From: Halobacteriovoraceae bacterium
GTDB taxonomy: Bacteria; Bdellovibrionota; Bacteriovoracia; Bacteriovoracales; Bacteriovoracaceae
Assembly: GCA_018663815.1 (NCBI GenBank)
Contig: JABJPQ010000316.1
Coordinates: 1 to 5,594 of the forward strand
Direction of reading: 5' to 3'
DNA: 5,594 bases
Position 1 is the first letter of the stretch; each line of letters starts with the position of its first letter. Shown in pieces: positions 1 to 5,594 of this stretch. The notes under the pieces were generated by a model. The model ran no database searches. It saw nothing but the letters and a program-made list of their open reading frames with translations, and was not told where the DNA came from. The translations under genes and the position numbers were made by a program.

Positions 1-622
1 CGTACACATTAGAACTCTTGATCGTGCAGCCCGCCATACATGCATGCGAGGTATCACACTCTCCGCCTCGTTCAAGTAAATTCGAACGCATCGTTTCACC
101 AGATATTTTTTCTATCAGAAGACCTAAAATATCATAGGCTACATTTGAATAAGAGTACTTTTTGTTTTCTAGCCTCGGAAGATCGGTTAAGTTTTTTAAT
201 AGTTCTGCTTGGGATTTATTGGGATGAGAAAAGTCTTTTATTAAACCTGAGGAATGGCTAAGTAGCTCAATAACAGTAATATCTATTGGTAAGCCCAAGT
301 TAGGCAAAAGAGATGATATTTTATCTTTAAGTGAGAAGTGTTTTTGCTCATGAAGTTTTAAAATTGCTGTTGCGGTAATTATTTTGGAAATTGATCCAAC
401 AGAATAGAGGTAATGTGTGCTGGATGGCTCAAAGTCTCGTTCTAGACTAAATTTACCAAAACTTTTGGAGTAAACGGTTTTATTATTTTTTTGATAGATG
501 ACTGAGCCAGAGAATTGCTGAAGTGAATGAAGTTTAGAGAAATAATCTGTAAGTTTTTGTACTTCTACTGCTAAAACAGTGGAGGGCAATAATAGTAGGG
601 TCAAAACGATGTAAGCTTTCAT
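1..622 (-). CDS. Secreted serine hydrolase, beta-lactamase / penicillin-binding family (3'-truncated by window edge)
   Basis: The frame is open from the ATG at 622 to the left edge (207 codons seen, no stop). The first 18 residues look like a signal peptide (Lys near the start, a Leu-rich core, then VLA before Val19), so the protein should be exported. The serine beta-lactamase-like fold is recognisable: SxxK as S77-I-S-K80 inside a VGSISK context (nucleophile Ser77), the family helix with an ELLSHSSGL block at 119-127, and the second catalytic motif YxN as Y158-S-N160 followed by an LGLLIEKISG segment. The third motif (KTG or HxG) would lie beyond the edge. The start is supported by GGAG 7 nt upstream (630-633). 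The family includes esterases, D-aminopeptidases, peptidoglycan hydrolases and class C beta-lactamases, so the substrate cannot be named. From about residue 179 the resemblance is lost and three Cys appear (189, 195, 199) in a protein otherwise free of Cys. The gene may therefore be chimeric or broken at its end. Confidence 0.8.
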   Translation of the reverse strand, partial: MKAYIVLTLLLLPSTVLAVEVQKLTDYFSKLHSLQQFSGSVIYQKNNKTVYSKSFGKFSLERDFEPSSTHYLYSVGSISKIITATAILKLHEQKHFSLKDKISSLLPNLGLPIDITVIELLSHSSGLIKDFSHPNKSQAELLKNLTDLPRLENKKYSYSNVAYDILGLLIEKISGETMRSNLLERGGECDTSHACMAGCTIKSSNVY

Positions 623-655
623 TAATTAACTCCGGTTCTCTTAAAGTTCTTAGCT

Positions 656-661
656 ATCATA
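656..661 (-). promoter_or_regulatory. Possible -10 element for the serine hydrolase gene
   Basis: The minus strand reads TATGAT here, five of six matches to the sigma-70 -10 consensus, 33 nt before the hydrolase ATG. The best upstream partner at 16-17 nt spacing (TTATTA or ATTATT, about 678-684) is a poor -35, so this is a weak prediction based on the hexamer and position alone. Confidence 0.25.
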
Positions 662-690
662 TTGAGATATTTTTGACTAATAATGTAATT

Positions 691-703
691 GTTCTTGGAG
701 AAC
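691..703. repeat. Perfect short inverted repeat GTTCT-N3-AGAAC
   Basis: GTTCT, three bases (TGG), then AGAAC form a perfect 5-bp inverted repeat in the intergenic region, about 70 nt upstream of the hydrolase start. It has the size of a dimeric repressor operator, but no known regulator consensus is claimed. A related GGTTCTC at 634-640 is complementary to GAGAACC at 698-704, so the same bases could also pair at longer range on a minus-strand transcript. Confidence 0.35.
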
Positions 704-794
704 CTTTCGACCAGTTTTTTAATGTATATTGATAATTCTGAAGTAAACCCCTAAGATTACATTGCATAAATAAAGTGCCTTCGCCATTTTGAAT

Positions 795-825
795 AATTTC
801 TAATTGAAAATTTTACCTAGAAATT
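795..825. repeat. 8-bp inverted repeat AATTTCTA / TAGAAATT
   Basis: AATTTCTA at 795-802 and TAGAAATT at 818-825 are exact reverse complements separated by 15 AT-rich bases, which themselves contain the small palindrome AAAATTTT. It lies immediately upstream of the CRP-like site that precedes the gene at 903. It could be an operator or DNA bend. In such AT-rich DNA a chance match is also plausible. Confidence 0.35.
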
Positions 826-832
826 CGAATAA

Positions 833-848
833 TGTGCATAGCGTCACC
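833..848 (+). promoter_or_regulatory. CRP-like activator binding site
   Basis: The sequence is TGTGC, six bases, then TCACC, flanked by AA on the left and TTT on the right. It matches 8 of the 10 core positions of the CRP consensus TGTGA-N6-TCACA, with correct spacing and AT flanks. Its centre (840.5) is about 42 bp upstream of the start site predicted from the -10 at 871-876, which is the usual class II CRP position replacing a -35 box. That a CRP/FNR-family protein acts here is an inference, since no such gene lies in the window. Confidence 0.45.
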
Positions 849-870
849 TTTTGTGCTAAATAATTCCAAC

Positions 871-876
871 TATAAA
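871..876 (+). promoter_or_regulatory. Probable -10 element for the gene at 903
   Basis: TATAAA, five of six matches to TATAAT, lies 26 nt before the ATG at 903 and puts transcription start near 883. No good -35 hexamer sits 16-18 nt upstream, as expected if the promoter depends on the activator site at 833-848. Confidence 0.4.
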
Positions 877-902
877 CTACTTAAATAAACAAAGGAAATA
901 TA

Positions 903-1547
903 ATGAAAAAGACGCTTTTGAGCTTGCTACTTTTAACCTCTATTTCAGCATTTGCTAGTGAGGAAAACTCATTAATTAAACAATATGATCGAGACACAAT
1001 TGTTCCGGAAACATCAAATGGTACTTTTATTGAACTCAACAAAGAACAATGTGAAAAGGTTATTCGTTCTGGTGCTGCTTATGCCTATGGGAGTGAATCA
1101 AATGTGAAAACTCGAACTATTATTGCTAATGATAATTGCAAGGCTCATTTTATCGCTAAAAAAATCAAATCAAAGCTTTCACAAAGTAATATGAGTTGTT
1201 ACAAGTTAGGTTTTGGTATTTTAGGTGAGCGTAGTCGCAATATTAAGTATGATAACAAGGGAGAACAATCATTTTTTAAGGCTGAGACAGAAACTAAGAT
1301 TGATAATATTTTAAGTAGTGACTGTTTTTGTACTCAAAGAACAATGGAAAAAAGGTATGTTTCAACCCTATACAGTGTAGTGACTAGTCCGTTTGCATCT
1401 TTTTTTAATGGATTAACAGTAAACACAAAAATTACTGAAAAATTACTTGATGTTGATTCATGTCTTGATGTTGTAGAAGATGATCCAAGAGTATCGGATG
1501 CTATTTCGGAAGCGTATAGAGAAGTAGATGAGGAATTAAATAACTAA
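903..1547 (+). CDS. Exported six-cysteine protein of unknown function
   Basis: This is a 214-residue protein that I do not recognise. It begins with a clear signal peptide: KK at 2-3, a Leu-rich core at 5-11 and an AFA cleavage site before Ser19. There is no lipobox Cys and no later membrane segment, so it should be periplasmic or secreted. The mature part has six Cys (50, 79, 99, 141, 143, 187). The even number and the C-F-C pair at 141-143 fit up to three disulfides, which agrees with export. The last ~30 residues are acidic (many Asp and Glu) and probably helical. The ATG at 903 is well supported by AAGGAA at 892-897, 5 nt upstream. The gene is divergent from the serine hydrolase and convergent with nqrF, so it is probably monocistronic. 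It ends at TAA. Its base composition is AT-rich, more so than the nqr genes. No function is proposed. Confidence 0.75.
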   Translation: MKKTLLSLLLLTSISAFASEENSLIKQYDRDTIVPETSNGTFIELNKEQCEKVIRSGAAYAYGSESNVKTRTIIANDNCKAHFIAKKIKSKLSQSNMSCYKLGFGILGERSRNIKYDNKGEQSFFKAETETKIDNILSSDCFCTQRTMEKRYVSTLYSVVTSPFASFFNGLTVNTKITEKLLDVDSCLDVVEDDPRVSDAISEAYREVDEELNN

Positions 1548-1565
1548 GCTTTGAATAAATAACTT

Positions 1566-1584
1566 TAAATAAAGTGCTTATTTA
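1566..1584. repeat. AT-only inverted repeat after the gene at 903
   Basis: TAAATAA at 1566-1572 pairs exactly with TTATTTA at 1578-1584 across a 5-base loop, 19 nt after the stop of the gene at 903. The stem has no G-C pairs and no clear T-run follows, so it is a weak terminator at best. It may help stabilise the 3' end of that mRNA. Confidence 0.3.
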
Positions 1585-1639
1585 GAATTTTACAATATAA
1601 TCAATAGGCTAGTTTTTGGAAAAACCTTAAATCGTCCAT

Positions 1640-1670
1640 AAAAAAAGCAGCTCGAAAGCTGCTCTTTATT
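1640..1670. terminator. Bidirectional rho-independent terminator, mainly for the nqr operon
   Basis: AGCAGCT at 1646-1652 pairs perfectly with AGCTGCT at 1657-1663 across a 4-base loop. On the minus strand the loop reads TTCG, a stable UUCG-type tetraloop (closed by U-A rather than C-G), and the stem runs straight into seven Ts (1646-1640). This makes a strong terminator about 30 nt after the TAA of nqrF. On the plus strand the same stem is followed by CTTTATT, a poorer U-tract, so it probably also stops transcripts from the convergent gene at 903. Confidence 0.85.
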
Positions 1671-1691
1671 ATACATAATATCTCATTATTT

Positions 1692-2912
1692 TTACCCAAA
1701 ATCATCAAGCATAATATCTTCACGCTCAACACCAAGATCAACTAGCATATTGATAACACATGTATTCATAATAGGAGGACCACATAAGTAGTACTCACAA
1801 TCTTCTGGAGCTGGGTGATCTTTAAGATACTTTTCAAACAGGACATTATGGATAAATCCAGTATACCCTTCCTAGTTATCTTCTGGTAGAGCATCAGATA
1901 AAGCACAATGCCACTCAAAACTTGGATTTTCTTTTTGGATCATATCAAAATCTTCAATGTAGAACATCTCTCTTTTTGATCTGGCACCATACCAAAAGCT
2001 CGCTTTCCTTTTGGTTTTTAGTCTTCTAAATTGATCAAAGATATGAGACCTCATTGGGGCCATCCCTGCACCACCACCAACAAAGATCATTTCTTTTTCA
2101 GTATCTCGAGCAAAAAACTCTCCAAATGGACCAGAAATAATACACTCATCACCTGGCTTTAAACTATAAATATAAGATGACATTTTACCTGGTGGAAGTT
2201 TTGGGTTATTGGGAGGAGGAGATGCGATACGAACATTTAACATGATCATGCCCTCTTCCTCCGGATAATTGGCCATTGAGTATGCTCTTACTGTTTCATC
2301 ATCCACTTTAGATCGAAATTGCCAAAGATTAAATTTATCCCAATCTTCTCGGTACTCATCCTCAACTACAAAGTCTTTATAATCAATATCAAGTCCGGCC
2401 GGTCGCTCGATTTGAATAAAACCACCTGCTCTAAATGGAACAGACTCTCCATCCGGAAGCTCAAGTACAAGTTCTTTTATAAATGTAGCCACAGAATCAT
2501 TTGAGCGAACTTTACATTTCCATTTTTTCACTCCAAAAACTTCGTCGTGAACATGAACTTTCATATCTTGCTTACAAGTAACCTGGCAGGCCAGTCGCCA
2601 GCCCTCTCTTGCTTCACCCTTGGTAATATGTGACATCTCAGTAGGAAGAATATCTCCTCCTCCCTCTGTAACTTTAGCCAAACATTGACCACAGGTTCCA
2701 CCGCCACCACATGCAGATGATAAAAATAATTTTTCATTAGCTAAAGCTCCTAAAAGCTTTTGCCCTGGTGAAACGGTTAAATCTTTTTCCCCATTAACAT
2801 TTATATGTATGTCACCTTGAGGAACTAACTTTGAACGTGCCACAAGAATCAGGACAACTAAAAAAAGTATAACTCCCGTAAACATTGCAACACCTAAAAT
2901 AACAACTTCCAT
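1692..2912 (-). CDS. nqrF: NqrF, Na+-NQR subunit F (NADH dehydrogenase, FAD/2Fe-2S), interrupted by an in-frame TAG
   Basis: NqrF is the electron-input subunit of Na+-NQR. It oxidises NADH on the cytoplasmic side and passes electrons through FAD to a 2Fe-2S centre. Seen here: an N-terminal membrane helix (about 3-25); a ferredoxin domain with Cys68, 74, 77 and 109; the flavin motif R209-A-Y-S212; a PGKMSSY segment at 241-247; and the glycine-rich [12 protein letters not shown] loop at 279-286. As written, translation stops at TAG (1872-1874) after 346 residues. The same frame then continues for 59 conserved codons, including CGPP at 377-380 and the terminal LDDFG, to TAA at 1692-1694. With the stop counted as one residue the protein is 406 aa, about the usual length (about 408 in Vibrio). 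The AAAGGA at 2921-2926 supports the ATG at 2912. It is the last gene of the operon, 25 nt after nqrE. The family identity is certain; whether the gene is functional is open. Confidence 0.93.
1872..1874 (-). other. nqrF: Premature in-frame TAG in nqrF (codon 347)
   Basis: The coding strand reads GAT AAC TAG GAA GGG, where NqrF homologues, as I recall the Vibrio protein, have Asp-Asn-Trp followed by a Gly-Tyr-Thr-Gly stretch. TGG to TAG is a single G-to-A transition (C-to-T at plus-strand base 1873). Reading frame and conservation are intact on both sides, so no indel is involved. This could be a base-call error, a nonsense mutation or a readthrough site. Confidence 0.9.
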
Positions 2913-2937
2913 TTTTTATATCCTTTAAATTTCTTGC

Positions 2938-3549
2938 TTAAAGTGAAATTCCTGCAAATGCCATAAACACAATAGCTAATAGTCCCGAAGTCATAAAAGT
3001 CATGCCTAGACCTCTTAATCCTTTTGGTGCATCTGAATAATCCATTTTCTCAGTAATACCTGCTAAAATAGCAATTGCTAATGCCCAGCCAACGCTTGAG
3101 CCAAAACCATAAGCGACAGATTCTCCAAAATTATAATCTCTTTCAACCATAAATAATGAACCACCTAAAATGGCACAGTTAACTGTAATCAATGGAAGAA
3201 AGATCCCTAAAGAATTATACAGCGCTGGAAAAAACTTATCTAACGCCATCTCAAGGATTTGTACCATTGCTGCAATAACACCAATATAAGAAATCAACCC
3301 AAGAAAAGATAAGTCAACATCAGGATAGCCGGCCCATCCTAAAGCCCCTGCTTTTAAGAAGTATGTATACAAAAGGTTGTTGGCCGGGATCGTAATCGTT
3401 TGAACCACAATAACCGCCACACCTAAACCAAGAGACGTTGAAACTTTCTTTGAAACGGCAAGAAAAGTACACATCCCTAAGAAAAATGACAACGCCAAGT
3501 TTTCAATAAAAATGGCTTTAATAATTAAACTTAAATAATGTTCTAACAT
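2938..3549 (-). CDS. nqrE: NqrE, Na+-NQR integral membrane subunit E
   Basis: NqrE is a six-helix membrane protein that pairs with NqrD in inverted topology to form the sodium-coupled core of Na+-NQR. The 203-residue product is close to the usual ~200 and very hydrophobic throughout. The strongly conserved opening ([19 protein letters not shown], residues 3-21) is present. So are Cys27 in a LGMCTF context and Cys125 in a TVNCAILGG context; in the family these two Cys, with two from NqrD, bind an intramembrane iron or iron-sulfur centre between NqrD and NqrE. The ATG at 3549 has a near-ideal GGAGGAG at 3556-3562, 6 nt upstream and inside the end of nqrD. Only three bases separate it from the nqrD TAG, so the two genes are probably translationally linked. 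The stop is TAA. Nothing looks damaged. Confidence 0.97.
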   Translation of the reverse strand: MLEHYLSLIIKAIFIENLALSFFLGMCTFLAVSKKVSTSLGLGVAVIVVQTITIPANNLLYTYFLKAGALGWAGYPDVDLSFLGLISYIGVIAAMVQILEMALDKFFPALYNSLGIFLPLITVNCAILGGSLFMVERDYNFGESVAYGFGSSVGWALAIAILAGITEKMDYSDAPKGLRGLGMTFMTSGLLAIVFMAFAGISL

Positions 3550-3552
3550 ATT

Positions 3553-4167
3553 CTACTCCTCCACCTGTGATGGATCTTTAGTTCGAATAACCCAAATAAT
3601 AAAACCTATTAAGAAGAAAGCACTTGGTGGTAAAAGCATTAAACCATTTGGTTGATACCAGCCTCCATCTTTAGTTAATTCAAAAATCGTCATACCAAAA
3701 AGTTTTCCGGAACCAAAAAGCTCTCTAAAAAAACCGACAACGATAAGGATAATCGAATAGCCAAGACCGTTTCCAATTCCGTCGAAAAAAGATTCAATCG
3801 GCCCGTTTTTCATACCGAAAGCTTCCGTTCGTCCCATAACAATACAGTTCGTAATAATAAGCCCTACATAAACGGCCATGGTTTTCCATTGGTCATAAAC
3901 ATAAGCTTTTAAAAATTGCTCCGCGATAATAACTAAAGATGCAATAATCGTCATTTGCACAATAATTCGAACCGAACTTGGAACATGGTTTCTAATAATA
4001 GAAACACCCATATTTGCTAGAGCGACAACCACTGTAACAGCGGCGCACATAACAAAAACATTTTTAAGTTGAACCGTAACCGCAAGAGCAGAACAAATAC
4101 CAAGGATCTGTAATGTAATTGGATTACTTTTAATTAGAGGATCAACAATTAAACTTTTAATACTCAT
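3553..4167 (-). CDS. nqrD: NqrD, Na+-NQR integral membrane subunit D
   Basis: NqrD is the membrane partner of NqrE in the Na+-NQR core. Starting at the ATG at 4167 it has 204 residues, against about 210 in Vibrio. Family hallmarks seen: [16 protein letters not shown] at 15-30 with Cys25; SVRIIVQM at 65-72; [12 protein letters not shown] at 102-113 with Cys108; DGIGNGLGY at 129-137; [14 protein letters not shown] at 145-158; and [18 protein letters not shown] at 168-185. Cys25 and Cys108 are the expected ligands of the shared intramembrane iron centre. A longer reading from an ATG at 4224 would add 19 residues that overlap nqrC and have no family counterpart, so the downstream ATG is preferred. 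It lies one base after the nqrC TAG. The gene itself ends with TAG, and nqrE follows in the same frame after one sense codon. Confidence 0.96.
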   Translation of the reverse strand: MSIKSLIVDPLIKSNPITLQILGICSALAVTVQLKNVFVMCAAVTVVVALANMGVSIIRNHVPSSVRIIVQMTIIASLVIIAEQFLKAYVYDQWKTMAVYVGLIITNCIVMGRTEAFGMKNGPIESFFDGIGNGLGYSIILIVVGFFRELFGSGKLFGMTIFELTKDGGWYQPNGLMLLPPSAFFLIGFIIWVIRTKDPSQVEE

Positions 4168-4168
4168 C

Positions 4169-4942
4169 CTAAATCTCCCCTGCTCTAACATTAGCCAAGA
4201 ACTTGGAATATCCATGTTCACCAAACCAATACTTCATAGAACTAGTAACTCCATTTCCAGTAATGGTCGCTCCTGATAATCCATCCACTCTATAATTGGC
4301 TAATTGATGGTTTTTATCAACGGCCCCTTTATTAACAGCAAACGCAACATTAAAATCGGTATCGTAGAGATTCTTACCTACCCACTGACTTTTCCAATTG
4401 GGGTTATCAACTTCACCACCCAAACCTGGAGTTTCTCCTTGTGAGTAGTAAGCAAAACCCTTAATCGTTTTTGTATCAGGACCTAAGGCAATAAAGCCAT
4501 ACATCGTAGACCAAAGCCCCTTGCCCCACACGTTAAGAATGATTGTCTCAATCGCTCCTGCAGAGTCCCTTTTTAAATAAACTTTTGCATATTTTGATCG
4601 AGCACTTAATCCTCCAACATCTTTATCAGCTGGGATCTTAACGTTCATTGCAGGATCTTTAATTGCTGCAACTTGATCATATCTCTTTGCATCCATCTCA
4701 ACTTTTTTGCCCGTTTCAATGTTAACAATCATTGTCTCAACCGTAGCAAAAACCGCTTCAATATCATCACCATCTTTAATCATTCCTGCACTCATAAGAA
4801 TATTTTTCTTCATATCAAGTTCAGCGTTTTTAGCTTGCTGAGGACGTAGTGTTACCACGACAACCGAAACAAGAATCGAACAAACAAAACATAAAAGCCC
4901 AGCAACCGTAATCGTTTTCAGTGTTTCATTTTGCTTAGACAT
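4169..4942 (-). CDS. nqrC: NqrC, Na+-NQR FMN-binding subunit C
   Basis: NqrC carries a covalently bound FMN on the periplasmic side and relays electrons within Na+-NQR. The 257-residue length equals that of the Vibrio protein. A single membrane helix near the N-terminus (about 10-31) anchors the FMN-binding domain. The flavinylation motif is intact as D220-G-L-S-G-A-T226, with Thr226 the expected site for phosphoester-linked FMN attached by the flavin transferase ApbE. Other family blocks include WSTMYGF at 144-150 and GETPGLGGE at 169-177. The ATG at 4942 overlaps the end of nqrB by 8 nt, and AAGGA at 4952-4956 lies 9 nt upstream, consistent with coupled translation. The stop is TAG, one base before the nqrD ATG. 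Confidence 0.97.
   Translation of the reverse strand: MSKQNETLKTITVAGLLCFVCSILVSVVVVTLRPQQAKNAELDMKKNILMSAGMIKDGDDIEAVFATVETMIVNIETGKKVEMDAKRYDQVAAIKDPAMNVKIPADKDVGGLSARSKYAKVYLKRDSAGAIETIILNVWGKGLWSTMYGFIALGPDTKTIKGFAYYSQGETPGLGGEVDNPNWKSQWVGKNLYDTDFNVAFAVNKGAVDKNHQLANYRVDGLSGATITGNGVTSSMKYWFGEHGYSKFLANVRAGEI
4175..4181 (-). promoter_or_regulatory. Ribosome binding site that fixes the nqrD start
   Basis: AGGGGAG on the minus strand lies within the last codons of nqrC, 7 nt before the ATG at 4167. This supports the 204-residue NqrD over the upstream ATG at 4224. Confidence 0.7.
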
Positions 4943-5594
4943 CTTTGGCCATCCTTCGTTGAATATTTTTATTAACGATAAAATAATCGATTAGAGGTGC
5001 ACATGCATTCATGAAAAGAACTGCCAACATCCAACCTTCTGGATAGGCAGGATTCACAACTCTTATAAGGACACCTAAAATTCCAATTAAAAATCCATAA
5101 ATATATCTACCTGTGTCTGTCATAGCGCCACTAACAGGATCTGTGGCCATAAACACACAAGCAAATGCAAATCCACCCAGCACAAAATGCCAAGCAGGTG
5201 TAAGGGCAAACATTGGATTTGTTTCACTACCAATCATATTAAATACAAAGCTCATGGCAAACATTCCCAAAAGCATAGACAACATGATTCTCCAAGAACC
5301 AATCCCTGTTGTTATAAGATAGACAGCACCAACCATACAGGCCAGGGCAGACGTCTCTCCCATTGAACCTGGGATAAATCCAACAAAGGCATCATTCCAA
5401 GCAATACTAATTGCATCCATTCCACCAGCAGCAGCTTGCGCTAGTGGAGTTGCTCCCGTAAAACCATCAACCGCAGTCCAAACTGCGTCTCCTGAAATTT
5501 GAGCCGGATAAGCAAAAAATAAAAATGCTCGTCCTGTAAGCGCAGGATTAAAAATATTTTTTCCGGTTCCACCAAAGATCTCTTTTCCAATCAC
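4935..5594 (-). CDS. nqrB: NqrB, Na+-NQR subunit B, C-terminal part (5' end beyond window)
   Basis: NqrB is the large membrane subunit of Na+-NQR. It holds a threonine-linked FMN and riboflavin and takes part in quinone reduction and sodium movement. The window holds its last 219 residues, roughly half of a ~410-residue protein. The first visible codon is an internal GTG (Val), not a start: the conserved [12 protein letters not shown] segment continues upstream in homologues. The FMN attachment motif is present as D43-G-F-T-G-A-T49 of the fragment (TGAT where Vibrio has SGAT; both fit the ApbE recognition pattern). [15 protein letters not shown] at 16-30, the [15 protein letters not shown] region near the end, and the VVNPAYPEG block are all family hallmarks, and several hydrophobic helices are clear. 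The stop is TAA, overlapping the nqrC start. nqrA and the operon promoter would be further right. Confidence 0.97.
   Translation of the reverse strand: MIGKEIFGGTGKNIFNPALTGRAFLFFAYPAQISGDAVWTAVDGFTGATPLAQAAAGGMDAISIAWNDAFVGFIPGSMGETSALACMVGAVYLITTGIGSWRIMLSMLLGMFAMSFVFNMIGSETNPMFALTPAWHFVLGGFAFACVFMATDPVSGAMTDTGRYIYGFLIGILGVLIRVVNPAYPEGWMLAVLFMNACAPLIDYFIVNKNIQRRMAKDV

Noticed and set aside
1..90. tRNA gene or sequencing-adapter remnant as the source of the GC-rich left end
   Set aside because: No cloverleaf or proper T-loop can be drawn; the best hairpin is only 5 bp (47-51 with 66-70). The sequence does not match the common transposase adapter that I know, although the last bases vaguely recall it.
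40..261. Plus-strand open frame of 73 codons
   Set aside because: It lies antisense within the serine hydrolase gene, whose minus-strand frame has signal peptide, SxxK and YxN motifs. The plus-strand protein shows no domain, and no good ribosome site is seen.
1607..1630. Palindrome GTTTTT-GG-AAAAAC (1612-1625) as a terminator
   Set aside because: Its two-base centre allows no full-length hairpin, its G-C content is too low for a stable stem and no T-run follows. The GC-rich hairpin at 1646-1663 explains termination better.
1692..1874. Frameshift as the cause of the nqrF break
   Set aside because: Both sides of the TAG are in the same frame with continuous NqrF similarity, so only a substitution is needed.
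2319..2504. Plus-strand open frame of 61 codons
   Set aside because: It is antisense to the conserved flavin-domain part of nqrF and has no recognisable features.
4168..4224. Longer nqrD start at the ATG at 4224
   Set aside because: The extra 19 residues overlap nqrC and do not resemble NqrD N-termini. The ATG at 4167 has its own ribosome site and gives the usual length.
5113..5322. Plus-strand open frame of 69 codons
   Set aside because: It is antisense to conserved nqrB membrane helices, an ordinary shadow frame.
5592..5594. GTG at the right edge as a start of nqrB
   Set aside because: This Val lies inside a conserved NqrB segment and half of the protein would be missing. The gene continues beyond the window.

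Overview
The window looks like AT-rich chromosomal DNA from a Gram-negative, probably marine or salt-adapted bacterium. The main reason is a run of genes for the sodium-pumping NADH:quinone oxidoreductase (Na+-NQR), a complex of Gram-negative bacteria that is common in marine lineages. The protein sequences are close to the Vibrio type, but the two secreted-protein genes beside them do not point to a genus. A marine gamma- or Bdellovibrio-like proteobacterium is a guess, not a finding.

Layout from left to right. Bases 1-622 (minus strand) hold the first 207 codons of a secreted serine hydrolase of the beta-lactamase/penicillin-binding family. The gene runs off the left edge, and its last ~30 visible codons no longer resemble the family and are unusually GC-rich. 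Bases 623-902 are a divergent intergenic region with inverted repeats and a CRP-like operator placed as in a class II activated promoter. Bases 903-1547 (plus strand) encode a 214-residue exported protein with six cysteines and no recognised family. Bases 1548-1691 separate convergent genes and contain a strong bidirectional hairpin terminator.

From 1692 to the right edge, all on the minus strand and in the order nqrB (C-terminal half), nqrC, nqrD, nqrE, nqrF, lies the distal part of an nqr operon. The genes are packed tightly (8 nt overlap, then gaps of 1, 3 and 25 nt). NqrF takes electrons from NADH and passes them through FAD and a 2Fe-2S centre. NqrD and NqrE carry the paired membrane cysteines of an intramembrane iron centre. 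NqrC and NqrB carry the threonine-linked FMNs, and NqrB is also involved in quinone reduction. nqrA and the start of nqrB are beyond the right edge. The operon ends at nqrF, with no nqrM or apbE behind it.

The most notable observation is an in-frame TAG at codon 347 of nqrF, with 59 well-conserved codons after it in the same frame, ending at a natural TAA. The site looks like a single G-to-A change of a Trp codon. It would remove the end of the NADH-binding domain, including the CGPP motif and the penultimate phenylalanine. nqrC and nqrD both end at TAG in this window, so TAG appears to be a working stop codon here. The likeliest explanations are a sequence error or a recent nonsense mutation; readthrough is possible but unproven. 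I see no phage, CRISPR, transposase, tRNA or rRNA gene and no convincing new multi-gene system.
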